A stretch of 24,698 nt of DNA. It comes from a virus. Positions 4,957 to 10,975 of the stretch are shown here, one piece after another. Positions within the stretch are counted from its first letter, which is position 1; every line of letters starts with the position of its first letter. The DNA lies in the IMG/VR virus record IMGVR_UViG_3300047562_004594, positions 1-24,698 of that record, one strand, 5' to 3'. The notes beneath the pieces are model-generated. The model made no database searches. It was not told the origin of the DNA and saw only the letters and a program-made list of their open reading frames with translations. A program made the position numbers and the translations under genes.

Positions 4957-5181
4957 CTATCGGGGGGCACCCAAACGCCATTCGTGAAACTTCAACGTGA
5001 ACGCTTGTCCAGGGTACTTGCTAGCGATATACGCCTCGGCCGTAGCCTTGCGGTTATCCTTAGCGGAAACACCCTGTACGATCACACCGTCGATGATCAC
5101 ATGCCAGATTCGACGGCTGCGAATCCGGGGAAGGCTACCGATGAAATCGTTGACTGAAGTGGACTTTTGGATACCGTACAT
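4957..5181 (-). CDS. Small basic hypothetical protein, 74 aa
   Basis: Begins MYGIQKSTSVNDFIGSLPRI. A core WHVIIDGVIVQGVSAKDNRK is followed by a helix (ATAEAYIASKYPGQ) and a final beta-like strand. The layout (Trp-x-Ile strand, Gly-turn strand, helix ending in Tyr-Pro) resembles the gene at 6286-6483, which holds the same position after a sigma-54-like promoter. They may be distant paralogues, though identity is low. The ATG at 5181 follows a GAAAGAAAGAGAG leader. No family recognised. Confidence 0.65.
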   Translation of the reverse strand: MYGIQKSTSVNDFIGSLPRIRSRRIWHVIIDGVIVQGVSAKDNRKATAEAYIASKYPGQAFTLKFHEWRLGAPR

Positions 5182-5231
5182 TTGAAACTCTCTTTCTTTC
5201 TAAAACTCTCTTTTTCTACCTACTATATAAT

Positions 5232-5245
5232 GCACACCCCGTGCC
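5232..5245 (-). promoter_or_regulatory. Sigma-54-like -24/-12 promoter (module R5)
   Basis: Minus strand TTTGGCACGGGGTGTGCA: GG (5245-5244) and GC (5233-5232) are ten nt apart with the full TGGCACG -24 block. The predicted start near 5220 is about 40 nt before the ATG at 5181. The flanks (AAAATTTTTT upstream, TTATATAG downstream) match the copies at 3971 and 6523. Confidence 0.58.
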
Positions 5246-5311
5246 AAAGCCAAAAAATTTTTTGAGCCTAGAAAACAAGGCATTTTTGAGTGTTACCCCC
5301 CATTGGTAGGT

Positions 5312-5378
5312 GAAGCATTTTGCTACAGTTTTTGCATTTTGCAACCTATATATAGACGCTTTTGTAGCATTTTGCAAC
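5312..5378. repeat. Three 15-bp dyads (enhancer-like sites), module R5
   Basis: GAAGCATTTTGCTAC (5312-5326), TTTGCATTTTGCAAC (5331-5345) and GTAGCATTTTGCAAC (5364-5378). They lie between two divergent sigma-54-like promoters, 67-133 nt from the left one and 33-99 nt from the right one. A further dyad AACCAC...GTGGTT follows at 5384-5403. Confidence 0.72.
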
Positions 5379-5410
5379 AGTGTAACCACTACATCTTGTG
5401 GTTCGCTTTT

Positions 5411-5424
5411 GGCACAGCATTTGC
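5411..5424 (+). promoter_or_regulatory. Sigma-54-like -24/-12 promoter reading into R5
   Basis: Plus strand TTTTGGCACAGCATTTGCTA: GG at 5411-5412, GC at 5423-5424, ten nt apart. The predicted start near 5436 lies a few nt before R5. One base differs from the site before R2 across GG to GC. No plus-strand gene follows, so the product would be a non-coding or antisense RNA. Confidence 0.5.
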
Positions 5425-5440
5425 TATCCGAGCACATTAG

Positions 5441-5526
5441 CTGTAACTCCTTATGTAGCAAGCACTTACGTCAAATTTGCGGGCGAATTTTTGTCGTAAC
5501 TCCTTATGCCACAAGGGTTTACGTCA
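5441..5526. repeat. R5, palindromic intergenic element
   Basis: Units GTAACTCCTTA...AAGCACTTACGTCA and CGTAACTCCTTATG...AAGGGTTTACGTCA flank the core AAATTTGCGGGCGAATTT, which is a dyad allowing one G-U pair. It lies just past the 3' end of the 49-aa gene. With the dyads and two sigma-54-like sites it fills the 350-nt gap between genes. Confidence 0.8.
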
Positions 5527-5531
5527 ATCTT

Positions 5532-5681
5532 TCAGAGAATCGTACCATCCCCCCTAATGCGGTAGTATATGCCACCGATACTGTACAAACTTATACCCTC
5601 GCCCATATGCTGTACAAATGTAGCACTGTACCCGTGTCGAGCAACTAGGCGGCGAACGGTATTCTGTACTTGAATCGTCAT
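5532..5681 (-). CDS. Small basic hypothetical protein, 49 aa
   Basis: Begins MTIQVQNTVRRLVARHGYSA and ends YYRIRGDGTIL. A basic N-terminal helix is followed by beta-like segments. Its ATG overlaps the TGA stop of the 71-aa gene (TGATG), and GGGAG seven nt upstream acts as ribosome site inside that gene, so the pair is translationally coupled. It ends six nt before R5. No family recognised. Confidence 0.6.
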   Translation of the reverse strand: MTIQVQNTVRRLVARHGYSATFVQHMGEGISLYSIGGIYYRIRGDGTIL

Positions 5682-5896
5682 CACGAAACTCCCATGTAGT
5701 CTGCATTTTCGCAGCAGTAATCGTAAAACATATCGTTCAACACTTCTTCATAGTTTGAATCGGTCAACCTACGATGAGCAAGGGTAGATTCGCACTCAGC
5801 GAAAAACTTACCAGTTGAAACTTCGTAAACAATCGTACAGGCCGAAGCCTCATAACCCCAAATCTGAGCCTTAGCATTCACAAACTTCTTCAACAT
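5681..5896 (-). CDS. Small hypothetical protein, 71 aa
   Basis: Begins MLKKFVNAKAQIWGYEASAC. Four cysteines (C20, C34 and the pair in FYDYCCENADYMGVS) are too scattered for a clear zinc site. No family recognised. The ATG follows GAGAAAGAAAG, with promoter TTGACA-N16-TAGAAT directly upstream. It is the first gene of a two-gene unit ending at R5. Confidence 0.65.
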   Translation of the reverse strand: MLKKFVNAKAQIWGYEASACTIVYEVSTGKFFAECESTLAHRRLTDSNYEEVLNDMFYDYCCENADYMGVS

Positions 5897-5922
5897 CTTT
5901 CTTTCTCTCTTTCTTTCTATCT

Positions 5923-5950
5923 ATTCTACAAACTTTTTTCTGTCTGTCAA
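5923..5950 (-). promoter_or_regulatory. Sigma-70-type promoter for the 5896-5532 operon
   Basis: Minus-strand TTGACA (5945-5950), 16 nt, TAGAAT (5923-5928), six nt after the stop codon of the 80-aa gene. Confidence 0.75.
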
Positions 5951-5956
5951 TACTGA

Positions 5957-6199
5957 TCAGTAGTACAGAAAGTCTCGCACCACGTTTCCGTCGCGGTCAA
6001 CCTCGATATACTCACCCTCATCACCACACGGGAAAAAATACTCGATATATCCGGTAACGTCGTTGGCAATGTCGCTGGCAAGAGCCTCATCGAGCAACTC
6101 ACCGCCGATACTGGCAACTCCAACCAACGTATCGGGCGAAGTACTATTCGCACCATACAGGAACTCAACCAACTCGTCTCGGGTGTTTACGGTTATCAT
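5957..6199 (-). CDS. Small acidic hypothetical protein, 80 aa
   Basis: Begins MITVNTRDELVEFLYGANST, with a helical middle (GGELLDEALASDIANDV) and an acidic beta-like end (EGEYIEVDRDGNVVRDFLYY). No family recognised. The ATG follows GAGGAAACC. Almost the whole leader between the -10 box and the ribosome site is eight GAAA repeats, so its translation or transcription could change with repeat number. Confidence 0.68.
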   Translation of the reverse strand: MITVNTRDELVEFLYGANSTSPDTLVGVASIGGELLDEALASDIANDVTGYIEYFFPCGDEGEYIEVDRDGNVVRDFLYY

Positions 6200-6206
6200 G
6201 GTTTCC

Positions 6207-6240
<34 letters not shown>

Positions 6241-6268
6241 AGTCTAGCAAAAAAACTTTGTCTGTCAA
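6241..6268 (-). promoter_or_regulatory. Sigma-70-type promoter for the 80-aa gene
   Basis: Minus-strand TTGACA (6263-6268), 16 nt, TAGACT (6241-6246), 17 nt after the upstream stop codon, with a CCC...GGG hairpin in between. Confidence 0.75.
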
Positions 6269-6285
6269 TCCCCCCTATCGGGCGA

Positions 6286-6483
6286 TCAGTCTTCCGACAT
6301 GATCTTCACGATGCTGATTTCGGTAGCGTCAGGATATTGACGCTGAACGCGAAGTTGAGCATCGACCCACGAGCGATAGCGGGTATCGAGTTTTCCGGTG
6401 TACACTTGGCCACCGCTCACGAAACTGATTTCCCAACCGAGAAAAACTTGAGCATGGCGACGATAGGTGTTTGAAGTTTTCAT
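6286..6483 (-). CDS. Small basic hypothetical protein, 65 aa
   Basis: Begins MKTSNTYRRHAQVFLGWEIS. Core FVSGGQVYTGKLDTRYRSW, a helix (VDAQLRVQRQYPDA) and a final strand. Its layout resembles the 74-aa gene at 4957-5181. The start at 6483 is chosen over the longer open frame because GAGGAAAGAAA precedes it and the sigma-54-like promoter's predicted start (about 6511) lies inside the extension. No family recognised. Confidence 0.65.
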   Translation of the reverse strand: MKTSNTYRRHAQVFLGWEISFVSGGQVYTGKLDTRYRSWVDAQLRVQRQYPDATEISIVKIMSED

Positions 6484-6522
6484 TTTCTTTCCTCTTTTCT
6501 TTCTTTCTTGCCATATATAAAT

Positions 6523-6536
6523 GCACATACCGTGCC
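6523..6536 (-). promoter_or_regulatory. Sigma-54-like -24/-12 promoter (module R6)
   Basis: Minus strand TTTGGCACGGTATGTGCA: GG (6536-6535) and GC (6524-6523) are ten nt apart. The predicted start near 6511 gives a GA-rich leader of about 28 nt to the ATG at 6483. Flanks match the copies at 3971 and 5232. Confidence 0.58.
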
Positions 6537-6602
6537 AAACCGGAAAATATTTTTGAGTCTATAAAAATAGGGTTTTTCGTATCATACCCCCCGTTAGTAG
6601 GC

Positions 6603-6669
6603 GTAGCATTTTGCAACACTTTTTGCATTTTGCAACCTACATATAGGCGATTTTGTAGCATTTTGCTAC
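6603..6669. repeat. Three 15-bp dyads (enhancer-like sites), module R6
   Basis: GTAGCATTTTGCAAC (6603-6617), TTTGCATTTTGCAAC (6622-6636) and the perfect inverted repeat GTAGCATTTTGCTAC (6655-6669). Spacings (19 and 33 nt) equal those of module R5. The dyad ACCAC...GTGGT follows at 6676-6693. Confidence 0.75.
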
Positions 6670-6701
6670 AGTCAAACCACTATATATTGTGGTCGGCGAA
6701 T

Positions 6702-6715
6702 GGCATACGGTTTGC
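6702..6715 (+). promoter_or_regulatory. Sigma-54-like -24/-12 promoter reading into R6
   Basis: Plus strand AATGGCATACGGTTTGCTAG: GG at 6702-6703, GC at 6714-6715, ten nt apart. It is weaker than the R2 and R5 sites in the -24 block. The predicted start near 6727 is a few nt before R6. A run of seven T after GAGGGG at 6834-6840 might end a transcript of about 110 nt, though no good stem precedes it. Confidence 0.45.
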
Positions 6716-6729
6716 TAGTGAAAACTGAA

Positions 6730-6806
6730 CGTAAGTCGTTGTCAGTAAAGGAGTTACGTCAAATTTTCGCCTGCATTTTTTACATAACTCCTTATATATC
6801 AACATC
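6730..6806. repeat. R6, palindromic intergenic element
   Basis: First unit GTAAGTCGTTG...AAGGAGTTACGTCA is intact. The second unit (ATAACTCCTTATA...AACATCTTATATCA) has drifted. The right arm of unit one and left arm of unit two (AAGGAGTTACGT and ACATAACTCCTT) are complementary at 11 of 12 positions, so a long alternative stem is possible. Confidence 0.75.
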
Positions 6807-6981
6807 TTATATCAACACCATACCATAGAGGGGTTTTTTTGTTTTCAAAGGATATTGAGATTGCGTCTCAAAAACCGGCCGGGGTTTACACACAGTATGG
6901 ACCCATATAAGTATATGTATTACCTAAACTATTAAGTTAGGCCATCATAGTTTGTTTCGTGTTGCTAAGAACCGAGGCCCT
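6807..6981. other. Non-coding gap between R6 and the minus-strand terminator
   Basis: No supported gene on either strand. It holds a T7 run (6834-6840), a five-pair hairpin TGAGA...TCTCA (6856-6870) and the palindrome CCGGCCGG (6875-6882). No tRNA or clear promoter was seen. Confidence 0.6.
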
Positions 6982-7020
6982 ATAAACAAAAAGGCCGCCG
7001 GAATTACCCAGCAGCCTTTT
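6982..7020 (-). terminator. Intrinsic terminator of the 7565-7050 operon
   Basis: On the minus strand a 12-pair stem AAAGGCTGCTGG...CCGGCGGCCTTT (two G-U pairs, six-nt loop) is followed by TTTTTGTTT. The wobbles pair only on the minus-strand RNA, which fixes the direction. It lies 30 nt past the stop codon of the exported protein gene. Confidence 0.85.
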
Positions 7021-7049
7021 AAAACTTATCCTCAACAATTTATATTCAA

Positions 7050-7301
7050 TCAATATGGAACATATACCCACTGATACTGTGGCTGAGGACACCACCACCG
7101 TCTCCAGCACGGAGTCCACCCATAATGTACATACGGATTAAAATAGTAAACAGGAACCAGCTCTTTCTGCATAACCACCACAGGAGGAGGTAATTGCACT
7201 ACTGCTGGTTGGGGCTGATATACCGGCACCCATACCGTTTGTGCTAATAGTGAACTTTGAACACCCAAATACATAATCAAACACAACAAGATACTTTTCA
7301 T
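7050..7301 (-). CDS. Small exported Pro/Tyr/Trp-rich protein, 83 aa
   Basis: The N-terminus MKSILLCLIMYLGVQSSLLA is a typical signal peptide, with a likely cut near LLAQ-TVW. The mature part is rich in Pro, Tyr, Trp and Val (VWVPVYQPQPAVV, then HYGWTPCWRRWWCPQPQYQW) with two cysteines, and lacks enzyme motifs. Such low-complexity exported proteins often sit on the cell surface; here the role is unknown. Cys5 is in the signal peptide but is not in a convincing lipobox. The ATG follows AAAGGA. It lies 21 nt after the HTH gene and before a strong terminator, so the two form an operon. A surface or superinfection role would be a guess. Confidence 0.7.
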   Translation of the reverse strand: MKSILLCLIMYLGVQSSLLAQTVWVPVYQPQPAVVQLPPPVVVMQKELVPVYYFNPYVHYGWTPCWRRWWCPQPQYQWVYVPY

Positions 7302-7322
7302 AAATAAAAATCCTTTCTTATC

Positions 7323-7565
7323 TTATGACAACAACATCGAACTAGGGTTTTGTTCATTTGTAGTAGTAATACTCTGATTCTTTCGAGGTCTGCCCCTTGG
7401 CTTCTTTAGTGCCAACTTGCGTCGCTGTCTTCGAACCATAGCTGTAGTAATCTTTTCTCCTGTCATATTACTTAATTTATCGGCCAAAACCTCATCACAC
7501 AAAATATTATGATTGTTCTGGATAAATTCAGCTTCTGCACTTGACCATTTTTTATAATTTGCCAT
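7323..7565 (-). CDS. HTH DNA-binding protein with AT-hook tail, 80 aa
   Basis: Begins MANYKKWSSAEAEFIQNNHN. Residues about 5-50 look like a short helix-turn-helix (EAEFIQNNHNILCDEVLADK, then TTAMVRRQRRKLALKK). Residues about 55-60 are KPRGRPRK, a textbook AT-hook core (GRP) for minor-groove binding. The N-terminal pattern resembles that of the small-terminase-like protein at 8446. The start at 7565 is chosen over upstream codons because AGGAAAACAATT precedes it and the chain starts at the conserved part. It is divergent to the late block, with 83 nt between the start codons, a good place for a regulator of that switch. Confidence 0.7.
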   Translation of the reverse strand: MANYKKWSSAEAEFIQNNHNILCDEVLADKLSNMTGEKITTAMVRRQRRKLALKKPRGRPRKNQSITTTNEQNPSSMLLS

Positions 7566-7585
7566 AATTGTTTTCCTAGTTAAAG

Positions 7586-7613
7586 TTGACAAAATGTGTA
7601 AGAACTCTATTAT
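7586..7613 (+). promoter_or_regulatory. Sigma-70-type promoter of the late block
   Basis: Plus-strand TTGACA (7586-7591), 16 nt, TATTAT (7608-7613), in the divergent gap. It would transcribe the genes from 7649 onwards. The first ribosome site AAGGAGAATAA is 25 nt downstream. Confidence 0.7.
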
Positions 7614-7648
7614 AGTATGTATTGGCAAGTTTTGCGCAAGGAGAATAA

Positions 7649-7834
7649 ATGACTAATTTCAATAATTTTCGCCCTGTCGATTCTGTGCTTGTCGTAAAGT
7701 CTTCAGGAGTAGATACTAGTGTAGCCAACGATCTTTCTATGCCCCAAGGAAAAAGTATAGCTGAATTATTATATGAAGAAACCAACCAAAACCAAGAAAG
7801 CAATACGCCCCAAGAAGAAAAAGAAGCAGAATAG
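7649..7834 (+). CDS. Small hypothetical protein, 61 aa
   Basis: Begins MTNFNNFRPVDSVLVVKSSG and ends in an acidic, Gln/Glu-rich disordered tail (NQNQESNTPQEEKEAE). The start is strong (AAGGAGAATAA before ATG). Its last 62 nt overlap the start of the sigma-factor gene in the +1 frame, so it may serve as a leader for it. No family recognised. Confidence 0.65.
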   Translation: MTNFNNFRPVDSVLVVKSSGVDTSVANDLSMPQGKSIAELLYEETNQNQESNTPQEEKEAE

Positions 7835-8456
7835 CGAGCTACCAAACGGAGTTTCCGAAGAAGAATTCCTCATTGTTTTAGAAAATATTAGCAAAAGACT
7901 TGGCCATAAATTTAAATTTGGATATCACTCTTATGAGGACATGAAACAACAAGCAGCTATTTTTGCTTTAGAGGGCTTAGAAAAGTACGATAATACCAGA
8001 CCATTAGAAAATTTCTTATGGACCCACGTACGTAATCGCCTTTTTAATTACAAACGAGACAATTACCAACGCCCCGATAAACCATGTTTAACATGCCCAC
8101 TATACGACCCCCACTGCAAAAAGTCCTCTAGTCAATGTTTGGAATTTACAGACAAAAGTGAGTGCGAAGAATATTCTTCTTGGAGTAATCGTAACAACAA
8201 CAAAAAGAATATTATGAAACCTATTGGCATGGAAGAAGTTAAAGATGCTTCGGCCAGTATATCTTTTGATGATAATATCTTGTCTAGTTTAGCCGACCAA
8301 CAAATAATAGACATTTTAGATAAGGAAATCCCTGCACAATATAGAGAAACCTATCTTAAATTAAAGTACGGTGACAAGGTTTACAAAACAGACCTTAATA
8401 AATTATGCTCAATTATAACAGAGATATTACAAAAACACAACTATTATGAATCGTAA
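7773..8456 (+). CDS. Phage RNA polymerase sigma-like factor, 227 aa
   Basis: Residues about 52-98 (YHSYEDMKQQAAIFALEGLE, then KYDNTRPLENFLWTHVRNRL) match sigma region 2: core-polymerase binding and -10 recognition, as in T4 gp55-type late factors. A Cys-rich insert follows (C111, C114, C120, C127, C135), possibly a zinc site. The C-terminal third (IIDILDKEIPAQYRETYLKLKYGDKV) is like a degenerate region 4. The N-terminus is very Lys-rich. Expected to direct host RNA polymerase to phage promoters, probably for the structural genes. The start overlaps the 61-aa gene by 62 nt and has no close Shine-Dalgarno, so translation probably depends on coupling or a frameshift. It overlaps the next gene by 11 nt. 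Confidence 0.75.
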   Translation: MKKPTKTKKAIRPKKKKKQNSELPNGVSEEEFLIVLENISKRLGHKFKFGYHSYEDMKQQAAIFALEGLEKYDNTRPLENFLWTHVRNRLFNYKRDNYQRPDKPCLTCPLYDPHCKKSSSQCLEFTDKSECEEYSSWSNRNNNKKNIMKPIGMEEVKDASASISFDDNILSSLADQQIIDILDKEIPAQYRETYLKLKYGDKVYKTDLNKLCSIITEILQKHNYYES

Positions 8457-9276
8457 AGCGCCCAAAAAAAGAGGTCAGCTCTCTTTAGAAGAAGAAAGCT
8501 TTATTCGACAAAACATTAATAGTATGTCTATTGATGATATCGCCCTACATTTAAATAGAAACCCCGAACCTGTAGAAAGATATGTTCGAGAATCCAAAAT
8601 CGACATTTCGTCTGACAATTTTGAAAATGACAAAATATTACGACAAAAACTCAAGACTAAAACCTTTTGGCTAGAGATAGAAAAACAGTTCGATAAAAGC
8701 ACGGGAGAATTAGACTACTTTGAAGATACATGGATTAGTTTAATAAAACAGTTTAGAGAGGACGTCCTTCCTGCAGAAGAATTACAAATCAAACAATTTA
8801 TTACTATCGATATTCTTATTAACAGAAGTATGAAAGAACGCAAAAGGCATATTGCTGAAACCGATAAATTACAACAACAAGTAGATCAAGAATATGCTAA
8901 ACCCGAAGATCAAAGAGATATTCCAAAACTGGCCAATCTCGAAACACAGCTTAGTTTCACGCGCAACAGTATCGCTAATTATACTAATGAATATACCAAA
9001 CTACTTAATGAACAGCAAAAAATTAGTAAAGATCTTAAGGCAACTCGCGAACAAAGAATTAAACGAATAGAAGACGGCAAGAGTAGCTGGATAGGATTGA
9101 TTCGAATGCTTGAAGACGAAGCTATACGAGAGAAAGAAGGCAAAGAAATGGAAATATTAGCTTTGGCTACCAAACAGACCAAACAAACACTTTCAGAATA
9201 CCACAACTATGCTGATCAAACAGTAGACAGTCCATTACTAACACCAGAATCTATACTAGATCACCCAGAGGAATAA
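8446..9276 (+). CDS. Probable terminase small subunit, HTH plus coiled coil, 276 aa
   Basis: Residues about 10-50 form a helix-turn-helix (LSLEEESFIRQNINSMSIDD, IALHLNRNPEPVERYVRES). The middle and end are long charged helices likely to form a coiled coil (about 120-215). DNA-binding head plus oligomerising helices, and a position ahead of the nuclease/large-terminase genes, fit a small terminase that recognises packaging sites. No direct family hit is claimed. Its gp55-like neighbour and 11-nt overlap place it in the same operon. Alternative: a regulator or scaffold-like protein. Confidence 0.5.
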   Translation: MNRKAPKKRGQLSLEEESFIRQNINSMSIDDIALHLNRNPEPVERYVRESKIDISSDNFENDKILRQKLKTKTFWLEIEKQFDKSTGELDYFEDTWISLIKQFREDVLPAEELQIKQFITIDILINRSMKERKRHIAETDKLQQQVDQEYAKPEDQRDIPKLANLETQLSFTRNSIANYTNEYTKLLNEQQKISKDLKATREQRIKRIEDGKSSWIGLIRMLEDEAIREKEGKEMEILALATKQTKQTLSEYHNYADQTVDSPLLTPESILDHPEE

Positions 9277-9278
9277 AT

Positions 9279-10259
9279 ATGCCCACAGCTCTTATAACAG
9301 GGGTCACAGGACAAGACGGATCATATTTAGCAGACCTACTACTTAATAAAGGCTATACAGTAATAGGATGCCACAGGAGAAGCAGCGTTAATAATTTTAC
9401 CAGAATTAATCACCTAATAAAAACCCCCCAATTTATTTTAGAAGAATTCGACCTTACAGATCCCTCAGGAATAAGACACACTATTGACCGTTTTCGCCCC
9501 CATGAGATCTACAATCTAGCTGCACAAAGCCATGTTGGAACCAGCTTCAAGCAACCTTCTACAACTTTTGAAATTAATACCGTTGGATTAATAAATATTT
9601 TAGAAGCCATCAGACAATGCAATCCTTCTGCTAAATTATATCAGGCTAGTACCAGCGAAATGTTTGGGCGAAACTATTCTCATAGTGATAATGGTAAAAA
9701 ATATCAAAACGAAGATACTGCTATGCTGCCCCAAAGTCCTTATGGTATAGCTAAATTAGCAGCTCATCATATGATAGAAATTTATCGTAGTAGTTATAAT
9801 CTATTTTGCTGCTCTGGTATTTTGTTTAATCACGAAAGTCCACGACGCGGAGAAAATTTTGTTACTCGTAAAATTACCAAATGGATTGGCGACTATATTA
9901 ATAAGCGCACATCAGATCGTTTAAAACTAGGTAATTTAGCATCATACAGAGACTGGGGTCATGCTAAAGACTATGTTTACGCAATGTGGCTAATGCTTCA
10001 ACAACCAACTCCAACCGATTTTGTTATTTCATCAGGAGAAACTCATAGTGTACAAGAGTTTGTAGATATTGCTTTTAAAATAGCTAATTTGGATCCTGAT
10101 AACTTAATACATATTGATCCTGAACTTTTTAGACCAGCAGAAGTTGACTATTTATGTGGCGACTCTACACGAGCACGCACAGCTCTTAATTGGACACCAC
10201 AAATCTCGTTTAATGATTTGGTAACAGAAATGGTACAATACGATGTTCAGAAACTATGA
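9279..10259 (+). CDS. gmd: GDP-mannose 4,6-dehydratase, 326 aa
   Basis: Short-chain dehydrogenase of the extended type. Residues 6-13 GVTGQDGS give the NADP-binding Gly motif, followed by the family-typical RRSSVNNFTRI. STSEMFG (about 124-130) and YGIAK (about 154-158) supply the catalytic Ser/Thr-Glu and Tyr-x3-Lys. FNHESPRRGENFVTRKI and LGNLASYRDWGHAKDYVYAM are signatures of GMD. It converts GDP-mannose to GDP-4-keto-6-deoxymannose in the cytosol, the first step to GDP-fucose, GDP-rhamnose or perosamine sugars. Slightly shorter than typical bacterial GMD. No partner reductase (fcl) is in the window, so a host or distant phage enzyme must finish the pathway. The two-nt gap to the previous gene and 17-nt overlap with the next put it in the packaging operon. 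Confidence 0.93.
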   Translation: MPTALITGVTGQDGSYLADLLLNKGYTVIGCHRRSSVNNFTRINHLIKTPQFILEEFDLTDPSGIRHTIDRFRPHEIYNLAAQSHVGTSFKQPSTTFEINTVGLINILEAIRQCNPSAKLYQASTSEMFGRNYSHSDNGKKYQNEDTAMLPQSPYGIAKLAAHHMIEIYRSSYNLFCCSGILFNHESPRRGENFVTRKITKWIGDYINKRTSDRLKLGNLASYRDWGHAKDYVYAMWLMLQQPTPTDFVISSGETHSVQEFVDIAFKIANLDPDNLIHIDPELFRPAEVDYLCGDSTRARTALNWTPQISFNDLVTEMVQYDVQKL

Positions 10260-10512
10260 CGATCCCCAATATAAAGAATGGAGAAAGCAAGTTTACAAAC
10301 GAGACAACCATACTTGCAGATGGCCACATTGTAATAAAAAAACCAAACTAAATGCTCATCATATTAAAACCTGGGCACACTATCCGGGGTTAAGATTTGA
10401 TGTTAATAACGGCATAACACTATGCAAACAACACCACAAGATGATTACGGGAATGGAAGAAATTTACGAATCCACTTTTTTTAGAATACTAGCTAATGAT
10501 AGACTTCAGTAA
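10243..10512 (+). CDS. HNH endonuclease, 89 aa
   Basis: Compact HNH nuclease: C22-x4-C27 (CRWPHC), then NAHHIKTW with the catalytic His pair, the Asn in DVNNGITLC, and CKQHH at the end, matching the beta-beta-alpha metal fold. The short N-terminal part is basic (EWRKQVYKRDN). Stand-alone HNH proteins next to terminase genes in many phages assist in DNA packaging or cut DNA at packaging ends. A homing nuclease is the alternative, but the tight overlaps on both sides (17 nt each) argue for an integrated packaging gene. Confidence 0.88.
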   Translation: MFRNYDDPQYKEWRKQVYKRDNHTCRWPHCNKKTKLNAHHIKTWAHYPGLRFDVNNGITLCKQHHKMITGMEEIYESTFFRILANDRLQ

Positions 10513-10975
10513 TTTTCATATAATAGTAGATACTCGCGAACAACAACCATGGGAATTTGAAAACATGGTGAAGTCAGTGTCTAAATTAGATACGGGCGAT
10601 TATTCTCTCAAAGGGCTAGAAGACATTTTGTGTATCGAGCGCAAAAAGAGCGTTAGCGAGGTCGCTAATAACATTACAGAGTCACGTTTTAAAGATGTTG
10701 TGGCAAGAATGAATACTTTTAAATATGCATTTTTACTACTAGAATTTGATCTAGATGATGTTTTAGCATATCCTGTAGGATCTAATGTTCCAAAGAAAAT
10801 GTGGGACAAGCTTAAAATTACTCCTAAGTTTATCCTTAAACACTTAATAGAATTGCAATTATTACACAACATAAAAGTTTTATTTTGCGGATCTCCGTCT
10901 AGCGCAGAACGCATGGCTTTATCCATCATGAGAAAAGTTTATGAATTTCACGGACAGCCAAAACAAGATATTTGA
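10496..10975 (+). CDS. ERCC4-type nuclease, 159 aa
   Basis: Residues about 8-52 carry the ERCC4/XPF-family core: HIIVDTREQQPWEF, LDTGDYSLKG, then CIERKKSVSEV, i.e. the D...GDY...ERK metal-binding set of the structure-specific nucleases. The rest (FKYAFLLLEFDLDDVLAY) continues the domain. There is no helicase and no clear HhH tail. It would cut branched or flap DNA. Between HNH and large-terminase genes it may trim replication branches before packaging (inference). It overlaps HNH by 17 nt and the terminase by 35 nt. Confidence 0.88.
   Translation: MIDFSNFHIIVDTREQQPWEFENMVKSVSKLDTGDYSLKGLEDILCIERKKSVSEVANNITESRFKDVVARMNTFKYAFLLLEFDLDDVLAYPVGSNVPKKMWDKLKITPKFILKHLIELQLLHNIKVLFCGSPSSAERMALSIMRKVYEFHGQPKQDI

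Noticed and set aside
6961-7020. tRNA-like fold near the strand switch
   Set aside because: The stem is a terminator with a T-run on the minus strand. No cloverleaf arms or T-loop consensus are present.
7624-7637. Sigma-54-like GG-N10-GC (TTGGCAAGTTTTGCGCA) before the first late gene
   Set aside because: The -12 block is poor and the predicted start would fall on the ATG at 7649, cutting off the ribosome site. The TTGACA/TATTAT pair upstream explains the gene better.
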